Virus record (IMG/VR): IMGVR_UViG_3300042308_000967
Location: 1 to 64,000 of that record
From: a virus
DNA: 64,000 bases
Direction: 5' to 3' (one strand)
The translations under genes were made by a program, and so were the position numbers. Below the pieces are notes generated by a model. The model was not told where the DNA came from, did not search any database, and saw only the letters and a list, made by a program, of their open reading frames with translations. Below, in pieces: positions 1 through 6,900 of the stretch; the stretch's first letter is position 1, and every line of letters begins with the position of its first letter.

Positions 1-729
1 AACAGCAATTTTAAAGACAGTCGGAAGAGAGCAGAACGTCTGGCAAAGATGGGTATCCAATATATTGATTGTGGCACTAGCGGTGGTGTTTATGGTTTGG
101 ATCGTGGATACTGTCTTATGGTTGGAGGTGGAGATACTGCAGTCGCCACTTGTGCAAAGATATTTTCCGCCCTCTCCCCAGACATTCACTCCTGCCATAG
201 AACGGATCCAACATCTGATGTAACTTCTGCTGAATATGGATGGTTGCATTGTGGTGGTCCAGGTGCAGGACATTTTGTAAAGATGGTGCATAATGGTATT
301 GAGTATGGTATTATGCAAGCATATGCTGAAGGTTTTAATATTTTAAAGAACGCTAACGCAGGTTCTCGGTATGTTAAAGAAGGAGATGCTGAGGTTGCTC
401 CAATGGCAGACCCAGAAAGTTATTGCTATGATATTGATGTTGCTGAAGTGGCTGAGCTATGGCGTCGTGGTAGCGTGGTTGGTAGTTGGTTACTCGATCT
501 TACTGCTGATGTGTTACGCAGGGATGGTAGCCTTAAACAGTTCTCTGGAGGCGTATCCGACAGCGGTGAGGGTCGTTGGACTGTTTCTGCCGCTGTGGAC
601 TTGGGGGTTCCCGCTCCTGTTATTACTACTGCCCTATTTGAAAGATTTAACTCACGCAATCTCGGATCATTCGGAGCAAAGATCTTAAATGGAATGCGTT
701 ATATGTTTGGGGGTCATTTAACAAGATAA
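1..729 (+). CDS. gnd: 6-phosphogluconate dehydrogenase, 3' part
   Basis: The reading frame is open from base 1, so the gene starts outside the window and its N-terminal NADP-binding part is missing. The product oxidatively decarboxylates 6-phosphogluconate to ribulose 5-phosphate, giving NADPH. The visible part carries the family substrate-binding stretch CGTSGGVYG (residues 22-30 of the visible fragment) and the helix GHFVKMVHNGIEYG with the catalytic Lys and Asn. Cyanophages often carry pentose-phosphate genes, thought to supply NADPH and pentose for nucleotide synthesis during infection; that role is inferred here. The gene is followed one base later by a small open frame. Identification is firm, full length unknown. 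Confidence 0.93.
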   Translation, partial: NSNFKDSRKRAERLAKMGIQYIDCGTSGGVYGLDRGYCLMVGGGDTAVATCAKIFSALSPDIHSCHRTDPTSDVTSAEYGWLHCGGPGAGHFVKMVHNGIEYGIMQAYAEGFNILKNANAGSRYVKEGDAEVAPMADPESYCYDIDVAEVAELWRRGSVVGSWLLDLTADVLRRDGSLKQFSGGVSDSGEGRWTVSAAVDLGVPAPVITTALFERFNSRNLGSFGAKILNGMRYMFGGHLTR

Positions 730-730
730 T

Positions 731-853
731 ATGATTAATCCTGAAACACCTTATAAACTTGCAGAGATCATTCGTGATACTTGGCCAGGTCTTTACAGAC
801 CATCAAAAGAAACTTATAATACAAAAAACAATAAGAAGAAAAAGAATGTATGA
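731..853 (+). CDS. small hypothetical protein, 40 aa
   Basis: A 40-residue frame starts with ATG one base after the gnd stop codon and overlaps the next gene by 8 bases. The N-terminal half (MINPETPYKLAEIIRDTWPG) looks like a compact folded segment, and the C-terminus is a run of Lys and Asn. No function is recognised. Support comes from the tight fit between neighbours, which matches the packing of this whole region; the alternative is that these bases are a leader for the following gene. Confidence 0.5.
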   Translation: MINPETPYKLAEIIRDTWPGLYRPSKETYNTKNNKKKKNV

Positions 854-1130
854 TTATTGGGTGGTGATAGATAAAACCACAGGTAGAGTAATTGCTCATT
901 GTGGTGAAGAAAATGATGCGCTTGCAATGATTGGTTTTGATCCAGACAAAAGAATTTATCGAAAGCAAAAGTTCATTATGGATCAAGTAATTACAGTTAC
1001 ATCAACAACAGATAAACAACTTCCTGGACAACAAGGATTGCCTGCTGCAAAAGAAGAACTGCCTCCAATAGAACTTCAACAGCAAGTGTGGCTTCCTGAA
1101 GGACAAGGAATTCCAGTAAACGCTAAATAA
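846..1130 (+). CDS. hypothetical protein, 94 aa
   Basis: I do not recognise a family. The start is placed at the ATG at 846 (protein MYDYWVV...), not at the upstream alternative start, because that shorter frame avoids a long overlap with the 40-aa frame before it. The first 60 residues are mixed alpha/beta in character; the C-terminal third is rich in Gln, Pro and Leu (LPGQQGLPAAKEELPPIELQ), suggesting a flexible tail. The gene lies in a co-directional run leading to glutaredoxin and speD, so it is probably expressed with them early or mid infection. Confidence 0.65.
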   Translation: MYDYWVVIDKTTGRVIAHCGEENDALAMIGFDPDKRIYRKQKFIMDQVITVTSTTDKQLPGQQGLPAAKEELPPIELQQQVWLPEGQGIPVNAK

Positions 1131-1150
1131 CTTTCAGTTTTATAAGAATT

Positions 1151-1387
1151 ATGAAGTTTACAGTTTATTCAAAAGACGGTTGCCCATATTGCACAAAAGT
1201 TCAACAAGTGCTAGAGTTGACGAAACTACAGCATGTAGTTTATAAATTGGACACTGATTTTACAAGAGAAGAATTCTATGCAGAGTTTGGACAAGGATCT
1301 ACTTTTCCTCAAGTGATTGTAAATGACCAACATATCGGAGGGTGTACCGATACAGTTCAATATCTAAAGGAGCAAAATTTAGTTTAA
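1151..1387 (+). CDS. glutaredoxin
   Basis: A 78-residue glutaredoxin. The redox motif CPYC is at residues 11-14, followed further on by the cis-Pro segment TFPQV and the GG-C-D motif IGGCTD that binds glutathione in this family. It reduces disulfides at the expense of glutathione; in T4-like phages such proteins can supply electrons to ribonucleotide reductase, a role inferred here because no nrd gene is in the window. The stop codon overlaps the ATG of the next gene, so translation is probably coupled. Confidence 0.9.
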   Translation: MKFTVYSKDGCPYCTKVQQVLELTKLQHVVYKLDTDFTREEFYAEFGQGSTFPQVIVNDQHIGGCTDTVQYLKEQNLV

Positions 1388-1746
1388 TGAGCAGCACATT
1401 TCACGAAGTCTATGGCGATGTAGAAAAAGCTATTGACTATGCTTTTCAAGGACAGTTTGTCTTAAAATTTTATGATTACTTAAAAATTCGTGGAGCTAAA
1501 AAAGTAGAAGTTGAAGAATTTATTGAGAGTAATACAGCTAACGAAATCAGCAATTTAGTAATAGATTTGGATGATTATCTTGAGGGTGGATCTGATGAAA
1601 TTCATAGACAACTTCGTGAAGGGTATGGACATATTCCAAAACCACAAGCAAGAAAGATAAGAAATTATCTTTCTAATATACTTGAAGATGCTTGGAAGTA
1701 TAAACATGACAAGAGGCCAGGAAGACGAAAAAAGGAAACTAAATAA
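1387..1746 (+). CDS. hypothetical protein, 119 aa
   Basis: The start is set at the ATG at 1387, which shares bases with the glutaredoxin TAA stop; a longer frame would run back into the glutaredoxin gene. The product is a mostly helical, charged protein with a basic C-terminus (KHDKRPGRRKKETK) that could touch nucleic acid, but no known domain is evident. It overlaps the next gene by 41 bases in another frame. Compact overlaps of this kind are usual in T4-like genomes. Function unknown. Confidence 0.7.
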   Translation: MSSTFHEVYGDVEKAIDYAFQGQFVLKFYDYLKIRGAKKVEVEEFIESNTANEISNLVIDLDDYLEGGSDEIHRQLREGYGHIPKPQARKIRNYLSNILEDAWKYKHDKRPGRRKKETK

Positions 1747-1912
1747 ATCAGAACCTCAAATTAATCGAGGTGTTGAGTTACTACTTAGGAATAGGAGGAG
1801 AAGATCAGAAAAACCAAAAACTTTTCAAGTGAAGTTTGGTAAGATGATCTCTCTTTTCCGTAGAGAGTTTCATTTCTTTATAGAATTTCACTTTGATGTC
1901 AGAAGAAAATAA
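1706..1912 (+). CDS. small basic hypothetical protein, 68 aa
   Basis: The ATG at 1706 gives a 68-residue, strongly basic protein that contains NRRRRSEK near its middle and ends in a Phe-rich segment (REFHFFIEFHF). It overlaps the upstream gene by 41 bases. The overlap is long, but the frame stays open and is followed closely by the next gene, leaving no other explanation for bases 1747-1912. The function is not recognised; the composition would allow nucleic-acid or membrane-surface binding. Confidence 0.6.
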   Translation: MTRGQEDEKRKLNKSEPQINRGVELLLRNRRRRSEKPKTFQVKFGKMISLFRREFHFFIEFHFDVRRK

Positions 1913-1930
1913 ACTCTCTGGAGAAAACAA

Positions 1931-2161
1931 ATGGAAACAGCATATGTAATTACATTCTCTGTAATGTTCACGTTGCTCTTTTTTATGGTTGGAAGTATAA
2001 TAGGTTGGTTAACCTATAGGCACTTAGAAGAATCAAAACCTCCGTATTTACATCCAGAGTTTTTTGATGAAAATGGTCAGGTAATTCCTGACGAAATAGT
2101 ATCAGTAAGATTTGAAAACGAAAACTATTATGACTATGACGACGAGGAAGAAGACAGCTGA
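1931..2161 (+). CDS. small single-pass membrane protein, 76 aa
   Basis: Residues about 5-29 (VITFSVMFTLLFFMVGSIIG region) form one clear hydrophobic transmembrane helix at the N-terminus. It is followed by a soluble acidic tail ending in DYDDEEEDS. An SD-like GGAG lies just before the ATG (ctctGGAGaaaacaaATG). Small inner-membrane proteins of this layout recur in T4-like cyanophage genomes, but I know of no assigned function. The acidic end overlaps the start of the next gene in another frame. Confidence 0.72.
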   Translation: METAYVITFSVMFTLLFFMVGSIIGWLTYRHLEESKPPYLHPEFFDENGQVIPDEIVSVRFENENYYDYDDEEEDS

Positions 2162-2702
2162 AAAACCAATTGAAACTCTTCCGACAAATCCTTTTGTATT
2201 TGAAGTTCTAGAACTTGCTTCAAAACAAAAAAGTAATGCAAAAAAAGTAGAAGTTCTAAAGACTTATGAGCATGACTCACTAAAAACAATTTTTATTTGG
2301 AACTTTGATGAAAGTGTAATTTCTCTTCTTCCTGAAGGAGATGTTCCTTATGCAAGCACTGGAGAACAAACATCTTATAGTGGAACTCTTAGTGAAAAAA
2401 TTGAAGATGCTGTTTCTAAAATGAGCGAATTGGATTCAAAATCTCTTGGTTCTATGGATCAGGGAAAATCATCAATTAGAAGAGAATATACTATGTTTTT
2501 TAATTTTGTAAAAGGTGGCAATAATTCATTGAGTTCTCTTCGTAGAGAAACAATGTTTATTAACATTCTTCAAGGACTTCATCCTCTTGAAGCAGAAATT
2601 GTCTGTTTGGTTAAAGATAAAAAACTTACGAATAAATATAAAATATCTTTTGATATTGTGAAAGAGGCTTATCCAGATATTGTTTGGGGGGGACGCTCAT
2701 GA
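2130..2702 (+). CDS. conserved phage hypothetical protein, about 190 aa
   Basis: Possible starts are the ATGs at 2130 and 2136 (MTMTTRKKT...). Both overlap the preceding membrane-protein gene by about 30 bases; an upstream alternative start would overlap more. The protein is a helical domain of about 180 residues with the conserved-looking segments NPFVFEVLELASKQ at the N-terminus and FINILQGLHPLEAEIVCLVK near the C-terminus. This resembles a hypothetical family common in cyanophages (I believe DUF6433), not confirmed here. The gene overlaps the next by 4 bases (ATGA). Confidence 0.7.
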   Translation: MTMTTRKKTAEKPIETLPTNPFVFEVLELASKQKSNAKKVEVLKTYEHDSLKTIFIWNFDESVISLLPEGDVPYASTGEQTSYSGTLSEKIEDAVSKMSELDSKSLGSMDQGKSSIRREYTMFFNFVKGGNNSLSSLRRETMFINILQGLHPLEAEIVCLVKDKKLTNKYKISFDIVKEAYPDIVWGGRS

Positions 2703-3037
2703 CAGTAGTTGCAGAGGAAAAAAAGAAAATGGCAGAATATTCAAAAAAAGAAAAAAAAGTTCTGCCCCATGAATATGGATGCGAGGTCCTTTTAGAAAAG
2801 ACTACGATTGACAAAGCAAAAGATACTTCTTATCCTAATGATGCTTATTTGATCTGGTATAATGTTGATGATGAAGAACATCTTGATCTTGTAAGAGGAT
2901 CAAGAGTTCGCATTTTTGATATGTACTATGACAAATTTGGTCCAAAATCAATTCAAAAAATTGATTTTGGATACGGAAGAGCAAATCCTAAACTGTGGGG
3001 ATTGAAACAACCTGAAAAGAAAAAGAAAGGAAGATGA
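2699..3037 (+). CDS. hypothetical protein, 112 aa
   Basis: The ATG at 2699 overlaps the upstream TGA stop (ATGA), indicating translational coupling. The N-terminal 25 residues are rich in Lys and Glu. The body contains DAYLIWYNVDDEEHLDLVRG and RVRIFDMYYDKFG, which look like beta strands of a small folded domain, and the C-terminus is basic (KQPEKKKKGR). No family is recognised. It is again ATGA-coupled to the following gene, so 2130-3219 reads as one translational unit. Confidence 0.68.
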   Translation: MTVVAEEKKKMAEYSKKEKKVLPHEYGCEVLLEKTTIDKAKDTSYPNDAYLIWYNVDDEEHLDLVRGSRVRIFDMYYDKFGPKSIQKIDFGYGRANPKLWGLKQPEKKKKGR

Positions 3038-3219
3038 GTGAAGGTTTTAGTGAAGAAAAGATTGAAGTAGCAATCAATAAAGATGAAGTAAAAAAACTTC
3101 TAAAAAAATATAAAAAAGTTAAAAAGTATATGAAATCTCCTCTATTTGCAGTTAAGACTATGGATGGAACTGAGACCTATGTGAGTGAACTATTAAAACA
3201 ATCTGAGGGGAATGGGTAA
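3034..3219 (+). CDS. small hypothetical protein, 61 aa
   Basis: The ATG overlaps the upstream stop codon (ATGA). The protein is highly charged and Lys-rich (LLKKYKKVKKYMKS) with an acidic N-terminus; no domain is recognised. Its last bases overlap the first codons of speD by 8 bases, so translation of speD may depend on it. Position suggests shared early or middle expression with speD. Confidence 0.65.
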   Translation: MSEGFSEEKIEVAINKDEVKKLLKKYKKVKKYMKSPLFAVKTMDGTETYVSELLKQSEGNG

Positions 3220-3538
3220 GCATTATCTTTTAAATTTGTATGGATGTTCATTTGTTCTTTTGGACGATGAACGTTGTCTTATTGACTTATTAGAAAACGC
3301 AGCAGTTGCTAGTGGTGCTACTGTGGTTCAAACTATCTCAAAGAAGTTTGAACCACAGGGATGCACTATTATATCTCTACTTTCAGAAAGTCATATCAGT
3401 ATTCATACATGGCCTGAGGAAGGTAAAGCAGCAGTAGATGTTTATACCTGTGGAGATTGCAATCCAAAGATTGGTTGTGATATAATAATAGCACAATTAT
3501 ATCCACAAAGATATAAGTTAGAATTTATAGAAAGATAA
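3212..3538 (+). CDS. speD: S-adenosylmethionine decarboxylase proenzyme
   Basis: A 108-residue class 1B (prokaryotic) AdoMet decarboxylase. The enzyme makes decarboxylated AdoMet, the aminopropyl donor for polyamine synthesis. It matures by self-cleavage at a Glu-Ser pair that leaves a pyruvoyl group; here the site is in SESHISIHTWPE, with cleavage expected before Ser60. The processing His65 and the conserved Cys80 (VDVYTCGDC) are both present. The length is a little short of cellular SpeD (about 120-130 aa) but complete. speD is a recurrent cyanophage auxiliary gene; phage benefit from polyamines for DNA charge neutralisation is an inference. Confidence 0.93.
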   Translation: MGKHYLLNLYGCSFVLLDDERCLIDLLENAAVASGATVVQTISKKFEPQGCTIISLLSESHISIHTWPEEGKAAVDVYTCGDCNPKIGCDIIIAQLYPQRYKLEFIER

Positions 3539-3565
3539 GTTTTGTATCTTATTTTACAAAAAAAT

Positions 3566-3594
3566 TTGCATATATAGATCGATGGGTCTATAAT
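3566..3594 (+). promoter_or_regulatory. sigma70-type promoter for the riboswitch transcript
   Basis: TTGCAT (3566-3571) and TATAAT (3589-3594) are separated by exactly 17 bases, a near-consensus bacterial sigma70 promoter. The expected start site is around 3601, right at the first base pairs of the riboswitch aptamer. The host RNA polymerase could read it before phage factors are made. Confidence 0.85.
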
Positions 3595-3599
3595 GACCT

Positions 3600-3700
3600 T
3601 ACGTTCATCCCAATGGGACGGAAGTAAGCCGACGCGGAACGGATCGTTCATTCGCTATTCGCAAATAGCGAACGCAAACGCCGACTGAAGGAACGCTCTT
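3600..3700 (+). ncRNA. glutamine-II riboswitch (downstream-peptide motif)
   Basis: The sequence carries the conserved features of the glnA/downstream-peptide aptamer family: CGTTCATCC (3602-3610), GGGACGGAAGTAAGCC shortly after, and CTGAAGGAACGC at 3685-3696. The outer helix pairs CGTTC with GAACG. An extra stem of nine base pairs (TTCGCTATT with AATAGCGAA, about 3651-3673) fills the variable arm. The family binds L-glutamine and is known upstream of short peptide genes in cyanobacteria, cyanophages and marine metagenomes. Here it sits between a sigma70 promoter and a 45-codon peptide gene. Direction of control (likely translational) is inferred. Confidence 0.88.
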
Positions 3701-3728
3701 TAACTTAAAAAACTAAGGAGAAAACCTA

Positions 3729-3866
3729 ATGTCTAAAGTAGTATATCGCGGTATTGAGTATGATACTCAAAAGCGCCTGGAGTATCAACAGCAAATGATG
3801 CAGCAACCCCAACAATACAACGAAACCTATCGTGGTGTTAAGTTTGTAAAGGAGGGACATAAGTGA
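3729..3866 (+). CDS. riboswitch-controlled small peptide, 45 aa
   Basis: The ATG at 3729 follows AAGGAG (3715-3720) by eight bases. The peptide has two copies of the YRG motif (VVYRGIEYD near the start and TYRGVKFV near the end), separated by a Gln-rich helix (YQQQMMQQPQQY). YRGxxY-type motifs are seen in small cyanobacterial DUF4278-like proteins, and the family is common downstream of this riboswitch. In cyanobacteria, glutamine riboswitches control glutamine synthetase inactivating factors; a similar role in host nitrogen control is a guess. The stop overlaps the next ATG (ATGA). Confidence 0.85.
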   Translation: MSKVVYRGIEYDTQKRLEYQQQMMQQPQQYNETYRGVKFVKEGHK

Positions 3867-3967
3867 TGAATACTTACTTCGTTCGTTATCTTAAGAGAAA
3901 AGCAAAGAAAGAAAAACTTCTTTATATTGCTCAAATTAATATGGCAAAGCAACCACAAGTTGCTTGA
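3866..3967 (+). CDS. small basic peptide, 33 aa
   Basis: A 33-codon frame coupled to the riboswitch peptide by an ATGA overlap. It is strongly basic in its first half (RYLKRKAKKEK) with an amphipathic look, followed by LLYIAQINMAKQ. It ends just before the terminator, so it belongs to the same glutamine-controlled transcript. No family recognised; given its size it could be a regulatory peptide or chance frame. Confidence 0.55.
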   Translation: MNTYFVRYLKRKAKKEKLLYIAQINMAKQPQVA

Positions 3968-3972
3968 TATGA

Positions 3973-4000
3973 GAGGGGACTTGACTCCCCTCTTTTTTTT
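3973..4000 (+). terminator. Rho-independent terminator
   Basis: A 7-bp stem GAGGGGA / TCCCCTC (3973-3979 with 3986-3992) with a six-base loop is followed by eight T residues (3993-4000). It ends the riboswitch-peptide transcript. Confidence 0.92.
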
Positions 4001-4009
4001 GACTATAAT
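3981..4009 (+). promoter_or_regulatory. sigma70-type promoter overlapping the terminator
   Basis: TTGACT (3981-3986) lies in the loop and 3' stem of the terminator, and TATAAT (4004-4009) follows after a 17-base spacer. It would start transcription near 4016 and drive the gene at 4033, thyX and onward. Confidence 0.8.
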
Positions 4010-4032
4010 TACCTTTGTGAGGTTTAATCAAG

Positions 4033-4272
4033 ATGGATAAAGAAAAGCTTAAGTTAATCATCAGAAACCTTGAATCTCTTGTTGAATGTCTTAAATCAGA
4101 AGTATATTCTGATGTAGATGCATATAAACCAGAGATTCAGTATGAAGAAATAGCACCTTACATTGATGATTATGATGAGGTGTTCTATGATGAGAGTGAT
4201 GAACTAGCAGATTTAATGAGAGTGAATCAAAAGTACAAACTTACAAACGATGATGATGGAGATGGACTGTGA
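4033..4272 (+). CDS. acidic hypothetical protein, 79 aa
   Basis: This is the first gene after the overlapping terminator/promoter. The N-terminal 30 residues form a helix (KLKLIIRNLESLVECLKSEVY); the rest is very rich in Asp, Glu and Tyr and ends in DDDGDGL. No known domain is evident. Strongly acidic small phage proteins can act as DNA mimics or inhibitors of host proteins, but nothing beyond composition supports that here. It overlaps the thyX GTG start by 4 bases. Confidence 0.72.
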   Translation: MDKEKLKLIIRNLESLVECLKSEVYSDVDAYKPEIQYEEIAPYIDDYDEVFYDESDELADLMRVNQKYKLTNDDDGDGL

Positions 4273-5021
4273 AACCTATTAAAGCAAAAGACCTTCTTGA
4301 GAGGGATAAAAATCTTGAAGTAGTAATGCTTCAGTGCTATCCACTTCCGGAACAAGTAATTTATCAAGCAGGAAAATGTGACTATTCAGAAACACCAATT
4401 CACAGTCAAAAAATTCCTAAACCAAGTGAATGTGGAGAGTGGGTTGTTGAACGTCTTTTAAGCAACGAGAAAGGACACTGGGGACCTCTAGAACATCCTT
4501 CAATTACTTTTTCGGTATCTGGGTATGTTCACAACGTTGCAATGCAAGCAAGGACTCATAGAGTAGGTGTTAGTTTTGATGTTCAATCGCAACGATACAC
4601 TGGAAAAAGAGTCATTAAGGTTGCTAATGGAGAACTAAAACCAGAAGATGTATTTTATGTTCGTCCACCAGGATTTTATACTAATCGTTATGGTAAAAAG
4701 TATGATTGGACAGAAGATGATTATGTAGATGAACTCAACTGGATTGTAGAAGGATGTAAGCGTTATGCAGTAAAATATGAAAAAGGAATGTGTGAAGAAC
4801 ATATTCGTGACTATCTTGCACAGGCAATTCGTCAAAACTTTGTAGTTTCTTTTAATCTTCGTTCAGTTTTACATCTTTTGGATTTGAGAGCAAAAATGGA
4901 TGCTCAATTAGAAATTCAAGCACTTTGTGAACAAATTGCACCTCAACTTGAAAAGTGGTCTCCACATGTGTGGAAATATTATGAAGAGAAACGTCTTCAT
5001 AAAGCAAGACTTTCTCCCTGA
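4269..5021 (+). CDS. thyX: flavin-dependent thymidylate synthase
   Basis: The 250-residue product methylates dUMP to dTMP using methylene-tetrahydrofolate and FAD. The signature RHRxxS appears as RTHRVGVSFD at residues 95-104, followed by QSQRYTGKR, which binds the nucleotide and flavin. The GTG start at 4269 overlaps the stop of the preceding gene (GTGA) and gives a full-length protein. ThyX is a common cyanophage gene and supports thymidine supply for phage DNA. It is probably transcribed from the sigma70 promoter at 3981-4009. Confidence 0.95.
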   Translation: MKPIKAKDLLERDKNLEVVMLQCYPLPEQVIYQAGKCDYSETPIHSQKIPKPSECGEWVVERLLSNEKGHWGPLEHPSITFSVSGYVHNVAMQARTHRVGVSFDVQSQRYTGKRVIKVANGELKPEDVFYVRPPGFYTNRYGKKYDWTEDDYVDELNWIVEGCKRYAVKYEKGMCEEHIRDYLAQAIRQNFVVSFNLRSVLHLLDLRAKMDAQLEIQALCEQIAPQLEKWSPHVWKYYEEKRLHKARLSP

Positions 5022-5027
5022 GGTTTT

Positions 5028-5186
5028 ATGAAGAGTTGGTGTGTAAAAGACCATCTTACAAGACATGTATTTAAAGTCTTATTATCGGAAGAAGATTTTC
5101 AAAAGTTTCTTAAAGAAAATCCAGATATGGATGAATGTATTGATTGTGTAGAGTGCGATGATGCACCATCTATTACCATTGAATAA
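5028..5186 (+). CDS. small Cys-containing protein, 52 aa
   Basis: A 52-codon frame starts with ATG six bases after thyX. It encodes a helical first half (FKVLLSEEDFQKFLKEN) and a Cys-rich end, ECIDCVECDD, with three Cys in seven residues that could bind a metal. The stop codon is embedded in a late-promoter-like AATAAATA. No family recognised. The frame fills the gap between thyX and the next gene, which supports it. Confidence 0.62.
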   Translation: MKSWCVKDHLTRHVFKVLLSEEDFQKFLKENPDMDECIDCVECDDAPSITIE

Positions 5187-5189
5187 ATA
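5182..5189 (+). promoter_or_regulatory. late promoter AATAAATA
   Basis: AATAAATA differs by one base from the T4 late consensus TATAAATA and lies 26 bases before the TTG start of the gene at 5216. The stop codon of the upstream small gene is part of it. Confidence 0.5.
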
Positions 5190-5215
5190 CTCTCATATAA
5201 AATGGAGGAAACAAT

Positions 5216-5464
5216 TTGGCAACATATCCTGTTTATAATAAAGTAACTGGCGAACAAAAAGAAGTTACGATGAGTGTTCATGATTGGGACCAGTGGAAAA
5301 AAGATAATTCAGAATGGGATAGAGATTGGAGTGATCCTTCAACGTGTCCTAATTCTGGAGAAGTTGGAGAAATCTATGATAGACTTAAGAAGTCTCATCC
5401 AGGGTGGAATGATGTTCTTCACAAAGCATCAAAAGCACCAGGTTCAAAAGTAAAACCAATCTGA
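5216..5464 (+). CDS. conserved small cyanophage protein, 82 aa, TTG start
   Basis: The start is a TTG, chosen because GGAGG lies nine bases upstream and the resulting N-terminus (MATYPVYNKVTGEQ) is coherent; the next in-frame ATG would remove 18 residues. The protein is rich in Trp and Asp (HDWDQWKKDNSEWDRDWSD) and ends KASKAPGSKVKPI. I recall related small proteins beside phoH in other cyanophages, but no function. A late-promoter-like motif precedes it. Confidence 0.75.
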   Translation: MATYPVYNKVTGEQKEVTMSVHDWDQWKKDNSEWDRDWSDPSTCPNSGEVGEIYDRLKKSHPGWNDVLHKASKAPGSKVKPI

Positions 5465-5470
5465 TTTTAT

Positions 5471-6223
5471 ATGGCAAGAAAAAGAACGAACGATCAACCA
5501 ATTGGTGTTGGACTTACTGCTAAACAAATGAAGCGTAAGAAACCAATCAGTGCTGATTTAATGAGAGACATTGATCCTCTCACTGATAATCAAAAACTAC
5601 TTTACACGGCATACGAAGATCATAAAAATATTGTTGCTTATGGTGCTGCTGGTACAGGTAAAACCTTTATCACACTCTACAATGCTCTTCAAGATGTTTT
5701 AGATGAAAGAAGTCCTTACGAAAAAATCTATATCGTTAGGTCTCTTGTTGCTACTCGTGAAATTGGATTTCTTCCTGGTGATCACGAAGACAAGTCCTCA
5801 CTTTATCAAATTCCTTACAAGAATATGGTAAAGTATATGTTCCAAATGCCAGATGATGCATCTTTTGAAATGCTCTATGGTAATTTGAAACTACAAGGAA
5901 CAATTAGTTTTTGGAGCACTTCTTTTATTCGTGGTACAACTCTGGACAATGCAATCATTATCGTTGATGAATTCCAGAACCTAAATTTCCACGAACTTGA
6001 TTCTATCATTACTCGTGTTGGTGAAAATAGTAAGATTATGTTCTGCGGTGATGCTACTCAAAGTGATCTAATTAAGACCAATGAGAAGAATGGCATTATT
6101 GACTTCATGAAGATTCTACGTGTGATGCCTTCTTTTGATGTAATTGAATTTGGTATTGATGATATTGTTCGTTCAGGATTAGTTAAAGAGTATATCATTG
6201 CGAAGACGGAACTAAATCTATGA
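5471..6223 (+). CDS. phoH: PhoH-like ATPase
   Basis: A 250-residue P-loop ATPase. Walker A is GAAGTGKT (residues 58-65) and Walker B is AIIIVDEFQN (161-170), followed by FCGDATQSD with the sensor-like Gln. PhoH proteins are predicted ATPases, in some cases RNA-helicase-like, with unclear cellular role; phoH is a hallmark of marine phages and is not reliably tied to phosphate. No pho-box is evident here. Its last 4 bases overlap the start of the nuclease gene. Confidence 0.93.
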   Translation: MARKRTNDQPIGVGLTAKQMKRKKPISADLMRDIDPLTDNQKLLYTAYEDHKNIVAYGAAGTGKTFITLYNALQDVLDERSPYEKIYIVRSLVATREIGFLPGDHEDKSSLYQIPYKNMVKYMFQMPDDASFEMLYGNLKLQGTISFWSTSFIRGTTLDNAIIIVDEFQNLNFHELDSIITRVGENSKIMFCGDATQSDLIKTNEKNGIIDFMKILRVMPSFDVIEFGIDDIVRSGLVKEYIIAKTELNL

Positions 6224-6900
6224 CATTCATTCATCATAATTACCTAGGTGATCTTGAATTAGAAAAAAAAGAAAAAAATGGCATCCGTCTCTATAACCTA
6301 CCAAGTGGAGCATGGGTGCCATCCATCACATCAGTGACTTCTTTTTATAATCGTGAGATCTTTGTTAAGTGGAGAAAGAGAGTTGGACTTGAAGAAGCAA
6401 ATCGTATTACTAAAAAGGCAACAGCAAGAGGTACTGATTTCCACCAAGTTTGTCAGGACTATCTTGAAAACAAAGAAATGAACTGGGATGATTATCAACC
6501 ACTAACAAAGTTCATGTTTCATCATGCTAAACCTTATCTTGACAAGATAAATAATATTCATGCAATTGAAAGAACACTTTACTCTGAGTATCTTGGACTC
6601 GCTGGAAGAGTAGACTGTATTGCAGAGTATGAAGGAGAACTAGCAGTCATTGATTTCAAGACATCAGAAAAAATTAAACCAGAGGAATGGATTGAAAACT
6701 ATTTTGTTCAAGAGATGTTTTATGCTGCTGCATATTACGAACTCACTGACATTCCTCCAGTCAAATTGATTACACTAATGGTCACTCCTGGAGGTGAGGT
6801 CAAAGTATTTGACAAAAGAAACAAATCAGACTATATTAAACTATTAGTTCGTTATATTAAAGAATTTGTATCTCACAATACTAGGCCAGATGGAGAATGA
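6220..6900 (+). CDS. PD-(D/E)XK exonuclease, RecB/Cas4-like
   Basis: The 226-residue protein shows the RecB-family pattern: an early ARGTDFHQV segment (residues 69-77) with the conserved His, then GRVD (129-132) and VIDFKT (143-148) supplying the acidic pair and Lys of the PD-(D/E)XK active site, then a conserved YAAAYY helix. Such enzymes degrade DNA ends in recombination or replication; in cyanophages a nuclease of this type regularly lies between phoH and gp33. Whether it processes phage recombination ends or host DNA is not shown. It overlaps phoH by 4 bases and gp33 by 11. Confidence 0.85.
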   Translation: MTFIHHNYLGDLELEKKEKNGIRLYNLPSGAWVPSITSVTSFYNREIFVKWRKRVGLEEANRITKKATARGTDFHQVCQDYLENKEMNWDDYQPLTKFMFHHAKPYLDKINNIHAIERTLYSEYLGLAGRVDCIAEYEGELAVIDFKTSEKIKPEEWIENYFVQEMFYAAAYYELTDIPPVKLITLMVTPGGEVKVFDKRNKSDYIKLLVRYIKEFVSHNTRPDGE

